Assembly: GCF_029338515.1 (NCBI RefSeq)
Contig: NZ_CP119988.1
Location: 868,001-932,000 of the forward strand
Length of the DNA: 64,000 nt
From: Haloglomus litoreum
GTDB taxonomy: Archaea > Halobacteriota > Halobacteria > Halobacteriales > Haloarculaceae
Direction of reading: 5' to 3'
Made by a program: the position numbers and the translations under genes. Numbering within the stretch: the stretch's first letter is position 1; the number at the start of each line of letters is the position of its first letter. Shown in pieces: positions 26,805-34,736 of this stretch. Under the pieces are notes generated by a model. That model was not told the origin of the DNA, made no database searches, and was given only the letters and a program-made list of their open reading frames with translations.

Positions 26805-27015
26805 GGTACGTGATGGCATCCCTGTGGTCGACGCTGGATGCAGCATCCGGTCGGCGAGTTCATGATCCAGCCGTGGCTCGAGTCGCTGAAGCAGTGGGGG
26901 GCCGGCGACGTGGAGGAGATCCCGCTGGAGTGGATCCGAGGCCGCCTTCGGCGTGGACCTCGTCTGACCGTCCCGTCGCGGGGGTCCGACCACCTCCCTC
27001 GGTGCGACCGCTCGA
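26805..27015. other. intergenic stretch with a possible coding remnant
   Basis: I see no intact gene here. On the plus strand from 26838 a short frame reads MQHPVGEFMIQPWLESLKQW and then continues into Arg/Pro-rich nonsense over the oxidoreductase gene. This could be the end of a decayed gene whose start and remaining body are missing. The evidence is weak. Confidence 0.25.
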
Positions 27016-28062
27016 CTACTCCCCGATGCGACCCTCGACCGCCAGCTCCGCGCCGCCGTCCGGCCCGACGGCGGCCTGCCGGGCGAACCCCATCGCGCGG
27101 CGCCCGGCGTCCAGTCCGGTCTCCAGCGGCGCGACCGTCCGCGTCGTGCCGGCGACCCAGCCGCCCGCGAGGTGGAGCCCCTCGTCGGCGGCGGCCCGGA
27201 CGAGCCCGGGATCGGCGTGGTGGTGGGGGTCGGCGTAGCGGTAGCGCTCGTGGTCCGTCCACGCCGGGGCCGCGAGCCGGTCGTCCTCCAGCCGGTCGGC
27301 GACCGCCCGGCGGGCACGGTCGGTCGCGGTGTCGGTCCCGTCGGTCGCTGTCCAGTCGTCGCCCAGCCGCACCACGAGCGCCTCCCGTCCGTCGGGGACG
27401 TGCCCCGGCTTCGCGGACTCGCGGACGACCCGGCGGACGAGTCCCGCGCCGTCCGCACCCGGCTCCAGCATGTCCCAGTCGCCCTCGACGGCGTGGTCGT
27501 AGCCCAGCACGACGCTGTCGAGCGTCCGGCGCTCCAGTCGCGCCGCCGCGGCGTCGAGGTCGTCGGCCAGCGGCCCGTCGGGCAGCAGGTCGGCCGTCCG
27601 CGCCGGCCCGGCGGTCGTCACGACGCGCTCGACGGTCACGAGGCCGTCGTCGGTGTGGGCGCGCCACGCGTCGGCGGCCGGCTCCAGCCGGCGCACGGTC
27701 GTCCCGGTCCGGAGGTCGCAGTGGGCGGCCGAGAGCATCCGACGCGGCAGCTCACCGAGGCCGTGCCGACCCGTCAGGTGGTTGCGGGTCGGGCGAGCGC
27801 CCCCGTCGGGACGGGCTGCCGCCGGCGCCACGCGGGCCTCGAACGACCTGCAGTCCTCCCCGAGCACCTCCCGGGCGACCGTCGAGCGTTCGTCCCCGGT
27901 GTCCGGCAGGCAGGTCGTGCCGATATCGTACACCATGTCGCCGCGTTCGCGGCTCTCCATCCGCCCCCCGACGGCCTCGTCAGCCTCGCAGACCACCGCG
28001 TCCAGACAGACGTGTGCCGCCGCGGCCCCCGCGGCCCCGGCGCCGATGACGAGCGTCGTCAT
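27016..28062 (-). CDS. FAD-dependent amine oxidase/renalase-like oxidoreductase
   Basis: This 348-residue flavoprotein has the N-terminal Rossmann dinucleotide motif LVIGAGAAGAAAAHVC, with the second conserved block VGGRMESRERGDMVYDIG. A C-terminal FAD contact GLHLAGGWVAG is followed by RTVAPLETGLDAGRRAM. The arrangement fits the NAD(P)/FAD-dependent renalase-like group. The substrate is unknown. I chose the ATG at 28062 (MTTLVIGAGA) because it places the Rossmann motif at the extreme N-terminus. The Old-Yellow-Enzyme gene upstream is on the same strand, 114 bases away. Confidence 0.82.
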   Translation of the reverse strand: MTTLVIGAGAAGAAAAHVCLDAVVCEADEAVGGRMESRERGDMVYDIGTTCLPDTGDERSTVAREVLGEDCRSFEARVAPAAARPDGGARPTRNHLTGRHGLGELPRRMLSAAHCDLRTGTTVRRLEPAADAWRAHTDDGLVTVERVVTTAGPARTADLLPDGPLADDLDAAAARLERRTLDSVVLGYDHAVEGDWDMLEPGADGAGLVRRVVRESAKPGHVPDGREALVVRLGDDWTATDGTDTATDRARRAVADRLEDDRLAAPAWTDHERYRYADPHHHADPGLVRAAADEGLHLAGGWVAGTTRTVAPLETGLDAGRRAMGFARQAAVGPDGGAELAVEGRIGE

Positions 28063-28176
28063 GGATACACGGTCGGACGCCACCTCCCTCGCAGCGTCGG
28101 CGAATAGTACGCCCCTTTATGTACTGGAACCGGCCCGGGCACGACGCTCGACCAGCCAGCAACTCCGGGCGAGCGG

Positions 28177-29298
28177 CTACTGTGGAAACCCGCGGTAGTA
28201 CTGCCGGGGCACGTCCACACGGTCGAGCGCGTCGAGCTCCTGCGCGGCGGTGAGCGTGAAGTACGGGTCGCGGATGTGCTCGCGGGCCATGATGGCGAGG
28301 TCGGCGCGGTCGTTGCGGACGAGTTCGTCGGCGCCCTCCGGGGTCGTGATGCCACCGACGGCCCCGACGGCGCAGTCCGCGCCGGCCTCGCGGAGCGACT
28401 CGCGCACCCGCTCGGCGTACGGCACCTGGTAGTGTGGCCCGAGGTCCGGCACGTCCTGCGAGGGGTCGATGGCGCCCGCGCTCACGTCGATGAGGTCGGC
28501 GCCGTCCTCGGCGAGCAGGGGCGCGAGGCGGGCCGTGTCGTCGACCGTCCACGCGTCCTCGCCCAGCCAGTCGGTCGCCGAGAGCCGTACGAACACGGGC
28601 CGGTCGTCGGGCCACACGTCGCGCACCGCGCGCGTGACCTCGCGGACGAGTCGCGTCCGGCCGGTGAAGCCGCCGCCGTAGTCGTCGTCACGGTCGTTGG
28701 TCACCGGCGAGCAGAACTCGTGGAGCAGGTAGCCGTGGGCGCCGTGGACCTCGGCGACCTGGAAGCCGGCGTCGAGCGCGCGCTCGGCCGCCGCCCGGAA
28801 GTCGTCGACGACCCCCTGGATGCCCTCGACGTCGAGGCGCTCCGTCGGGAGCGGCCCCCCGTCGTCCTCGTCGTGGGGCCACGGCTCCGTGCTCGGCGCG
28901 ACGGTCGTCCAGCCGCGCTCGTCGTGGACTGGGCCACCGCCGTCGGCCGGGCGCTCGGTGGAGGCTTTCCGCCCGGCGTGGGCGAGCTGGATGCCCGCGA
29001 GCGCGCCGTGTGCTTTCACGAACGCCGCGGTGTCGGCGAGCGCCTCCCCGTGGGCGTCCGACCAGATGCCGAGGTCGTGTGGCGTGATGCGCCCCTCCGG
29101 CGAGACGGCGGTGGCCTCGGCCATCACGACCCCCGCGCCGCCGACCGCCCGGGAGCCGAGGTGGACGTGGTGCCACTCGGTCGCGAGGCCGTCGCCGTCG
29201 CAGGAGTACTGGCACATCGGCGACACCATCACGCGGTTGCGCGCGGTGGTGTCGCGGAGTTCGAGCGGCGTGAACAGGTCCGCCGTGTCGTCGGGCAT
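28177..29298 (-). CDS. Old Yellow Enzyme family NADH:flavin oxidoreductase (YqjM-like)
   Basis: This 373-residue FMN enzyme would reduce activated C=C bonds with NAD(P)H. It has an N-terminal LFTPLELRDTTARNRVMVSP followed by MCQYS, with the Cys of the YqjM class. QLAHAGRKAS and EVHGAHGYLLHEFCSP supply the substrate-binding His pair, and GGGFTGRTRLVREV and VGAVGGITTPE bind FMN phosphate. The start at 29298 (MPDDTADLF) gives the family's usual length. The repeat-rich island begins immediately upstream. Confidence 0.92.
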   Translation of the reverse strand: MPDDTADLFTPLELRDTTARNRVMVSPMCQYSCDGDGLATEWHHVHLGSRAVGGAGVVMAEATAVSPEGRITPHDLGIWSDAHGEALADTAAFVKAHGALAGIQLAHAGRKASTERPADGGGPVHDERGWTTVAPSTEPWPHDEDDGGPLPTERLDVEGIQGVVDDFRAAAERALDAGFQVAEVHGAHGYLLHEFCSPVTNDRDDDYGGGFTGRTRLVREVTRAVRDVWPDDRPVFVRLSATDWLGEDAWTVDDTARLAPLLAEDGADLIDVSAGAIDPSQDVPDLGPHYQVPYAERVRESLREAGADCAVGAVGGITTPEGADELVRNDRADLAIMAREHIRDPYFTLTAAQELDALDRVDVPRQYYRGFPQ

Positions 29299-29406
29299 GG
29301 ACCGCGTTCGGGGCTGGACGGGAAAGGGTGGCCGGAAGCGGCAGCCCCGACCGGCGACTAGGATGGTGGTGATTACGACTTCCCATACTTCCTCCGAGCG
29401 ACCAGG

Positions 29407-29552
29407 GTGACGGCGACTGCGACGACGGAGACTTCTACGAAGCCCTCGCGCTCTCTCACGACGACCGCGACGACAGAACCATCTACGAAGCCCTCGCGCT
29501 CTCTCACGACGACCGCGACGACAGAACCATCTACGAAGCCCTCGCGCTCTCG
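29407..29552. repeat. 48-bp tandem repeat, three copies
   Basis: Units at 29407-29454, 29455-29502 and 29503-29550 share a 48-base period. The second and third units are identical and the first is diverged in its first half. The conserved core is TCTACGAAGCCCTCGCGCTC. Because 48 is a multiple of three, every frame repeats a 16-residue peptide, but no frame has a credible start and context. Confidence 0.9.
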
Positions 29553-29632
29553 ACCATCCGGGGCTCGCTGCGGTCCTCGGCCTCACTACGTTCGGCCTGC
29601 GGTCCTTGCGTCGCCCGGGATGGTCGAGAGCG
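29545..29632. repeat. inverted repeat flanking a GC-rich loop
   Basis: CGCTCTCGACCATCCGG (29545-29561) and CCGGGATGGTCGAGAGCG (29615-29632) are inverted copies differing by one inserted base. They enclose 53 bases that contain further self-complementary segments. The left arm overlaps the end of the 48-bp array. Confidence 0.8.
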
Positions 29633-29977
29633 CTCGCCCTTCGAGTCCACCAGGGGCGCGGAAGGTGGCACGGGCGCTGTGGCCCTGCCCTTCCCCGGGT
29701 CGCGCGGGCTTGCGCGTTCGCGCTGCGCCACGCGCTCCCGGCCGGAGAACGGTTGCTCGGCCGGCCGGTTCCGAGACCAGGAAGCGCGCGGGCGCCCTCT
29801 CTGTGGAGGCCGCGAGCGGAGCGAGCGTGCCGGAACACCCCGGCGCCCGCGCGGGGAGGTGTGGGGCCACCCTGCTCGGCCGGAACCACCACGCACATCG
29901 CTCGGTGCAACCAGCAACAGGGCGGGACTGAAAGGGGCCGCCCGCCTCGACCCGTCCCGGACGAGGCAAGCACCGCA

Positions 29978-29994
29978 GGCGGCCGAAGGCCGCC
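29978..29994. repeat. perfect GC hairpin GGCGGCC-GAA-GGCCGCC
   Basis: A 7-bp perfect stem with a GAA loop lies 27 bases before the first copy of the 60-bp array, between two direct copies of GTCCCGGACG (near 29954 and 30009). Confidence 0.7.
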
Positions 29995-30021
29995 GAGGAG
30001 CGCAGCGAGTCCCGGACGGTC

Positions 30022-30231
30022 GAGCGGGCGGGGGCTTTCAACAGCGTTCCGTCGTCTCGTTGGTCACAATCATCGCAGCAAGAGCGGGCGGGGGCTTTCA
30101 ACAGCGTTCCGTCGTCTCGTTGGTCACAATCATCGCAGCAAGAGCGGGCGGGGGCTTTCAACAGCGTTCCGTCGTCTCGTTGGTCACAATCATCGCAGCA
30201 AGAGCGGGCGGGGGCTTTCAACAGCGCTCCG
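30022..30231. repeat. 60-bp tandem repeat, three identical copies plus a half copy
   Basis: Copies at 30022-30081, 30082-30141 and 30142-30201 are identical. A partial fourth copy follows at 30202-30231 with one mismatch at 30227. Each unit begins GAGCGGGCGGGGGCTTTCAA and includes TTGGTCACAATCATCGCAGC. The identity of whole units, with no variable spacer, distinguishes it from a CRISPR array. Perfect copies imply recent expansion or ongoing homogenisation. The array ends about 110 bases before the aroB start. Confidence 0.95.
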
Positions 30232-30338
30232 ACAATCTCACCCTATCGACCACGTAGCAGACAGGAGTCAGACGCAACGACCCTGTACTGCACCTTCCGC
30301 CACGGTTAAACGGGCCCCAGCCGACCCCGCGAACACGT

Positions 30339-31517
30339 ATGTCACGCGCCGTCTGGCTGAAGGCCGACGACACGGTCGGCGACTGGGAGACACGGAAACG
30401 CCGCATCACCGCCGGCCTCGAGGCCGGCGTCGACTGGGTCCTCGTCGACCGCGAGGACGTGGCGAAGGTCCGCGAGCTGGGCCGGGTCAACGTCGCGGCC
30501 TTCGCCGGCGACGACGTCCACGTCATCGACGACGCCGAACCGGGCGAGGAGGCCGAGCCGGACGCCGTCGTCGTGGGCAAGTACGGCGAGGGCGACGGCA
30601 CCGTCGACCTGCCCTCGGACTTCTCGGGGAGCGCCGACCTCACCACCCTCCGCCGGACCGAGGGGACCAGCGGCGCGTACGTCCGGGTGCTGGGCCCGGG
30701 CTACGAGGAACTCGCACAGGAGGCCGCCCGCGACGCCGACTACACCATCGTCGTCGGCGAGGACTGGAACATCATCCCGCTGGAGAACCTCATCGCCCGC
30801 ATCGGCGAGGAGACCGACCTCGTCGCGGGCGTCCAGACGGCCGAGGAGGCCCGGACGGCGTTCGAGACGCTCGAACTCGGTGCCGACGCCGTCCTGCTGG
30901 ATACGGACGACCCCGACGAGATCCGCGCGACCGTCGACGCCCGCGACGCCACCGACCGGGAGTCGCTGGAGCTGACCCACGCGACCGTCACGGCCGTCGA
31001 GGAGGTCGGCAGCGCCGACCGCGTCTGCGTCGACACCGGGAGCCTGATGGAGCACGACGAGGGGATGCTCGTCGGCTCGATGAGCCGCGGCCTGTTCTTC
31101 GTCCACGCCGAGACCGCTGACTCGCCGTACGTCGCCAGCCGCCCGTTCCGCGTGAACGCGGGCGCCGTCCACGCCTACGTGCGCACCCCCGGCGGCGAGA
31201 CGAAGTACCTCTCCGAGGTCCGTAGCGGCGACGAGGTCCAGATTGTCGACACGAACGGCAACACCCGCGAGACCATCGTCGGCCGCTCGAAGATAGAGAA
31301 GCGCCCCATGTTCCGGGTGCAGGCCGAGGTGAGCCACGACGGGGAGACGGACGTCATCGAGACGCTGCTCCAGAACGCCGAGACCATCAAGGTCGCCACG
31401 GCCGAGGGCCGCAAGGCGGTGACGGACCTGGAGGAGGGTGACGAGGTGCTGGTGTACTACGAACCGGTAGCGCGACACTTCGGCGAGGCGGTCGAGGAAT
31501 CGATCATCGAGCAGTAG
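30339..31517 (+). CDS. aroB: 3-dehydroquinate synthase, archaeal type II
   Basis: This enzyme makes 3-dehydroquinate by oxidative deamination in the archaeal entry to the shikimate pathway, which starts from an aminodideoxyheptulosonate instead of DAHP. The 392-residue protein opens with MSRAVWLKADDTVGDWETRK. It contains DTGSLMEHDEGMLVGSMSRG, then FFVHAETADSPYVASRPFRV and NAGAVHAY, hallmarks of the family. The partner aroD lies about 1.3 kb downstream on the opposite strand, separated by a GNAT and a membrane zinc-ribbon gene. Confidence 0.95.
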   Translation: MSRAVWLKADDTVGDWETRKRRITAGLEAGVDWVLVDREDVAKVRELGRVNVAAFAGDDVHVIDDAEPGEEAEPDAVVVGKYGEGDGTVDLPSDFSGSADLTTLRRTEGTSGAYVRVLGPGYEELAQEAARDADYTIVVGEDWNIIPLENLIARIGEETDLVAGVQTAEEARTAFETLELGADAVLLDTDDPDEIRATVDARDATDRESLELTHATVTAVEEVGSADRVCVDTGSLMEHDEGMLVGSMSRGLFFVHAETADSPYVASRPFRVNAGAVHAYVRTPGGETKYLSEVRSGDEVQIVDTNGNTRETIVGRSKIEKRPMFRVQAEVSHDGETDVIETLLQNAETIKVATAEGRKAVTDLEEGDEVLVYYEPVARHFGEAVEESIIEQ

Positions 31518-31677
31518 CGGCCTCACTCGTCGGGGTCGCGGGTGCCCTCCGCGACTACTCCTCGCAAGCGCGCTCGGAACAACGCTACCGCCCTGCGTTC
31601 GCTCCGGGCGCCGAAATGCGCTCGCTTCTCTCCCCGCTGGGAAACCCTCATGGTATCAGCAGTTCCCTCTGGAGCCG

Positions 31678-32202
31678 ATGGAACGGGACGTCACGATCAG
31701 AGCCGCGAGGCCAGCGGATGTGGATGGCATCTTCCAGGTGATGCGTCAGAGCCGACGGAACGCATTTGCCGGGCTACTCCCACCGGACGCTCTCGACTGG
31801 GATCCGGAGGTGTCCGATGGATTCCGCCAGTTCGTCCACGAGACGCTGTCAGCCGATGCGAAGGCGCTGTTGATCGCCCTCGACGAGGACCATGTTCTGG
31901 GGCTCGTAGAACTCGTCTGGGCCCCCGAGGAGACGCAGGATTTCGTCGAAGAGGGGGAGGCCGAGTTGTCGGCGATCCACGTCCGACCCGACAGCTGGAA
32001 CCAGGGTATCGGTACCCGACTCCTCGACGAGACGCTGCTACGACTTCCGTCACAGCTCTCCGGTGTCGCACTCTGCGTCCTCTCGGAGAACGAGCGCGCC
32101 CGTGCGTTCTACGACCGACGGGGGTTCGACCGGACCGGAACGACGGTCAACACCTACGCGGGAGAAGAGCGTCTGGAGGTTGTCTATCACCGAACACTCT
32201 GA
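31678..32202 (+). CDS. GNAT-family N-acetyltransferase
   Basis: This 174-residue acetyltransferase has the acetyl-CoA loop in SAIHVRPDSWNQGIGTRLLD (Q-x-x-G-x-G/A form). The C-terminal substrate region LSENERARAFYDRRGFDRTG is typical of RimI-like GNATs. The start at 31678 (MERDVTIRAARPADVDGIF) matches the usual GNAT N-terminus. The acceptor is unknown. Codon use is slightly less GC-rich than in its neighbours. Confidence 0.88.
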   Translation: MERDVTIRAARPADVDGIFQVMRQSRRNAFAGLLPPDALDWDPEVSDGFRQFVHETLSADAKALLIALDEDHVLGLVELVWAPEETQDFVEEGEAELSAIHVRPDSWNQGIGTRLLDETLLRLPSQLSGVALCVLSENERARAFYDRRGFDRTGTTVNTYAGEERLEVVYHRTL

Positions 32203-32295
32203 TGGTCTGCTCCCCCTTTCTGTATCGAACGAGCCATCGGGCTCGAAAGCGACCATTCGAACTGTTCGAAGACAGCTTCCGTCCCGGTCCTGATC

Positions 32296-32757
32296 TCACG
32301 GCGCCTCGCCGGCCCCGGCGCCGCTGGCCCGCGGGCCGTCCGTGGAGTCCTCGTCCGGCCTCTCGAACTCCGTCGTGCACCAGTGGCAGAACTCCAGGTT
32401 CGGGTCCGTCTCGCGGCCGCAGGCCGGACACTGGAACGCGTCGGCGAACTGGTCGGGGCGGGCGGCGTTCCGTGCCCCGAGCCAGTAGGCGTCGAGGACG
32501 GAGAAGGCGGTGACGGAGACGAGCGCCAGCGTCGCCTCGAACTCCAGGCCCTGCATCCCGGTGGCGAGGCCCCGGAGGAACGCGACGGGCTCGGTCGCCG
32601 GGGCGCTCGGGGCCGGGACGACGACCATGACGGTCACCGCCCAGAGGCCGAACCAGAGGACGGCCCGGATCCACGACCGCAGGTAGGCGTGGCCCAGCCC
32701 GGGCTGCAGCGCGAGCATCGCCGCCAGCCACGGCCGCTTTCGGTCGTTGGGCGCCAC
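32296..32757 (-). CDS. membrane protein with C-terminal zinc ribbon
   Basis: This 153-residue protein has three or four hydrophobic segments (LAAMLALQPGLGHAYLRSWI, then AVLWFGLWAVTVMVVV and FEATLALVSVTAFSVLDAYW). A cytoplasmic zinc ribbon follows (FQCPACGRETDPNLEFCHWC), then an acidic tail. The N-terminal LQPGLGHAYLR motif is common in small haloarchaeal zinc-ribbon membrane proteins. The function is unknown. The start at 32757 is the only ATG that includes the first hydrophobic segment. Confidence 0.75.
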   Translation of the reverse strand: MAPNDRKRPWLAAMLALQPGLGHAYLRSWIRAVLWFGLWAVTVMVVVPAPSAPATEPVAFLRGLATGMQGLEFEATLALVSVTAFSVLDAYWLGARNAARPDQFADAFQCPACGRETDPNLEFCHWCTTEFERPDEDSTDGPRASGAGAGEAP

Positions 32758-32856
32758 TTCCGTCGCCGTAGCCCCTCCTGGGTAATAAACCCCCGGCAGT
32801 GTGTCGGACGGTAGGATTGCGCTACGCGGGCGCGAGCGGGCTCCTGTCGCTGGATA

Positions 32857-33561
32857 TCACCGCAGGCCGTCGACCAGCGTCCGGAGCGTCGCGAGGTCGT
32901 ACTGGCCGGGGGCGGTCGCCCGGGCCGGGTCGACCGGCGCGTAGCCGATGCACGACCCGTACACCGGCGCGACGGCGCGGGTGTGGCTACCGGCCGCGCC
33001 CATCGCCATCGTGGCGACCGTCAGGCCGTCGCTGGCGGCCGCCCGGGTCGCACCCAGCACGCGGAGCGCGTCGTCGAGGTCGGTCGCGGTCACCGCCAGC
33101 TTCGCCACGTCGCCGTGCTCGCTCGCCGCCCGGAGGAGCCGCTCCAGCTCCTTTCGCGGCGGCGTCGCCTCGAAATCGTGCATGGAGACGACGACCTGGG
33201 CGTCGTGCTCGTGGGCGTGCCGGACCGCGGCCGGGCCGTCCTCGGGGTCGACGGCGTCGGCGGGCGCGCCCTCGCCGGTGATGGCCGCCAGCTCCACGTC
33301 GATGGCCGCGACGGCGTCGTCCTCGGCGGCCGCGCGGAGTGTGCGCAGCCGGCCCTCCTCGGGGGCCTCGCCACCCTCCCAGGCGGCGCGGTTGGTGGCG
33401 ATGACCGGGAGGTCGCCGTCGTACCGGTCCAGCGCGTCGAGCGGCGCGTCGGCCATGTCCATCCGGAACTCGACGGCGTCGGCGTGCTCGCGGGCGGCCG
33501 GCTCTTCGTCGAGGTCGGCGGTCGCGGCCGCCAGCACGAACTCGTCGAACGAGAGGTCCAT
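32857..33561 (-). CDS. aroD: type I 3-dehydroquinate dehydratase
   Basis: This enzyme dehydrates 3-dehydroquinate to 3-dehydroshikimate through a Schiff base. The 234-residue protein has the catalytic His in VVSMHDFEATPPRKEL and the Schiff-base Lys in GDVAKLAVTATDLDDAL. The C-terminal GAAGSHTRAVAPVYGSCIGY is the phosphate/substrate loop. I chose the ATG at 33561 (MDLSFDEFVLAAA), which is the family start. Together with aroB it gives two consecutive shikimate steps at this locus. Confidence 0.93.
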   Translation of the reverse strand: MDLSFDEFVLAAATADLDEEPAAREHADAVEFRMDMADAPLDALDRYDGDLPVIATNRAAWEGGEAPEEGRLRTLRAAAEDDAVAAIDVELAAITGEGAPADAVDPEDGPAAVRHAHEHDAQVVVSMHDFEATPPRKELERLLRAASEHGDVAKLAVTATDLDDALRVLGATRAAASDGLTVATMAMGAAGSHTRAVAPVYGSCIGYAPVDPARATAPGQYDLATLRTLVDGLR

Positions 33562-33624
33562 GCGGCACGCTGCCACGGGCGGCGGCGTATAGCCACCGGT
33601 TCGGACGGTCCCCCGGGTCCGGGC

Positions 33625-34674
33625 TCAGACGGGGTCGTGGCTGGCCACGTACCGTCGCCGGTCCGCCGACGCGTCCTCGCGAGTCACGGCCGTCGTCTCG
33701 TACAGCCGGAGGCGTCGCTCCTGCTTCGTGACGACGGGGAAGTCGTAGTGCTCGGCGTCGTACGAGGGCTCGTCGCCGTCCGCGCGGCGCTCGGCGACGA
33801 ACTCGCGGTGGCGGTCGAGCCGTTCCTGTGCGAGGTCCGTCGACAGCGCGGGCGCGTCGGCCACGCGCTCGTCGAACGCCCGGACGAGGTCGGGGTCGCG
33901 CTCGATCCCGACCGACGACCGCCCCGAGACCAGTGCCGCGAGGCTCGTCGTGCCGGTCCCCCAGAACGGGTCGAGAACGGTGTCCCCGTAGACCGAGAAC
34001 ATCCGGACGAGCCGGAGCGGCAGGTCCAGCGGGAACGCGCCCGAGCGCTCGCGGGCGGCGGCGTCGCCGTCGAGGGCCTGGCGCTCGCCGGCGAACTCCC
34101 AGAGGTCCGAGAACCACTCGTTGCGCTCCTCCCAGAAGTAGGCCGACTCGTACCGGCGGTCGTCGCCCGGCGGGAACGAGCGCGTGCCGCCGTTGCGGAA
34201 GACGAGCAGGTGCTCGTGCTCCAGCGTGGGGTAGGCGTTGGTCGGGAGCATCCCGCTGCCCATGAACTTCGCGGCGCTGTTGGTCGGTTTGCGCCACAGC
34301 ACGCCCGGCAGCGACTGGAAGCCGTGGCCGCGCAGACGGCGCGTGATGGCCTCGTGGTTGGGGTACTGCTGGAACTCGCCGAGGGTGCGCGTCGCCGGGC
34401 CGACGTTCACCACGACGATGCCGCCCGGCCGGACCACCCGGGGAAGGTCGGCCCACACGTCGTCGAGCAGGTCGTGCATCAGCTCGAACGCACGCGACCC
34501 CGCCTCGGCGGCGAGCGCCTCGCCGATGGCGGGGTCCTGTGCGGTGAACGACTCGTCCCACATCTCCACCATCGGGTACGGCGGCGAGGTGACGACGAGA
34601 TCGACCGCATCGGTGGAGAGGGCCGCGACGGCCTCGCGCGCGTCGGCGACGTGGACGACGTGCTCGGTCTGCAC
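33625..34674 (-). CDS. zim: site-specific DNA methyltransferase, probably the CTAG methylase Zim
   Basis: This 349-residue solitary DNA amino-methyltransferase is likely N4-cytosine specific. Motif IV is VTSPPYPMVEMWD and the SAM-binding motif I comes later, DPFWGTGTTSLAAL, which is the beta order. It starts at a GTG (34674). No restriction endonuclease gene is adjacent. The conserved haloarchaeal CTAG methylase Zim lies, as I recall, near aroB in Haloferax, and the same context here supports that identity. CTAG is also strikingly rare in this window. The methylated base and site are inferred. Confidence 0.8.
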   Translation of the reverse strand: MQTEHVVHVADAREAVAALSTDAVDLVVTSPPYPMVEMWDESFTAQDPAIGEALAAEAGSRAFELMHDLLDDVWADLPRVVRPGGIVVVNVGPATRTLGEFQQYPNHEAITRRLRGHGFQSLPGVLWRKPTNSAAKFMGSGMLPTNAYPTLEHEHLLVFRNGGTRSFPPGDDRRYESAYFWEERNEWFSDLWEFAGERQALDGDAAARERSGAFPLDLPLRLVRMFSVYGDTVLDPFWGTGTTSLAALVSGRSSVGIERDPDLVRAFDERVADAPALSTDLAQERLDRHREFVAERRADGDEPSYDAEHYDFPVVTKQERRLRLYETTAVTREDASADRRRYVASHDPV

Positions 34675-34736
34675 GCCTCTGCGGTCGGCGGCGGGGGACT
34701 AGACGCTTTCCCAACCGGCCGGAACGTCGGCGCGTC

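Larger units (their letters stand above)
29299..30338. other. gene-free, repeat-rich island
   Basis: About 1.04 kb between the Old-Yellow-Enzyme gene and aroB holds no convincing gene. It contains a 48-bp tandem array (29407-29552), an 18-bp inverted repeat pair (29545-29561/29615-29632), a block of GC-rich near-palindromic sequence (29640-30010) and a 60-bp tandem array (30022-30231). Long open frames exist on both strands, but they are Arg/Pro/Ala/Cys-rich and unlike acidic haloarchaeal proteins. I regard them as non-coding. Confidence 0.6.

Noticed and set aside
29586-30221. 211-residue Cys/Arg-rich protein with three 20-residue repeats on the minus strand
   Set aside because: The repeats follow from the 60-bp DNA array. 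The remainder is Arg/Pro/Ala-rich, not acidic, and has no domain, promoter or credible start context.
30022-30231. CRISPR array
   Set aside because: The whole 60-bp unit is identical between copies, so there are no variable spacers. No cas genes are nearby and the unit does not resemble known haloarchaeal CRISPR repeats.
33625-34674. Restriction-modification system
   Set aside because: Only a methyltransferase is present. The neighbours are aroD and a ModE-type regulator, so it is an orphan methylase.
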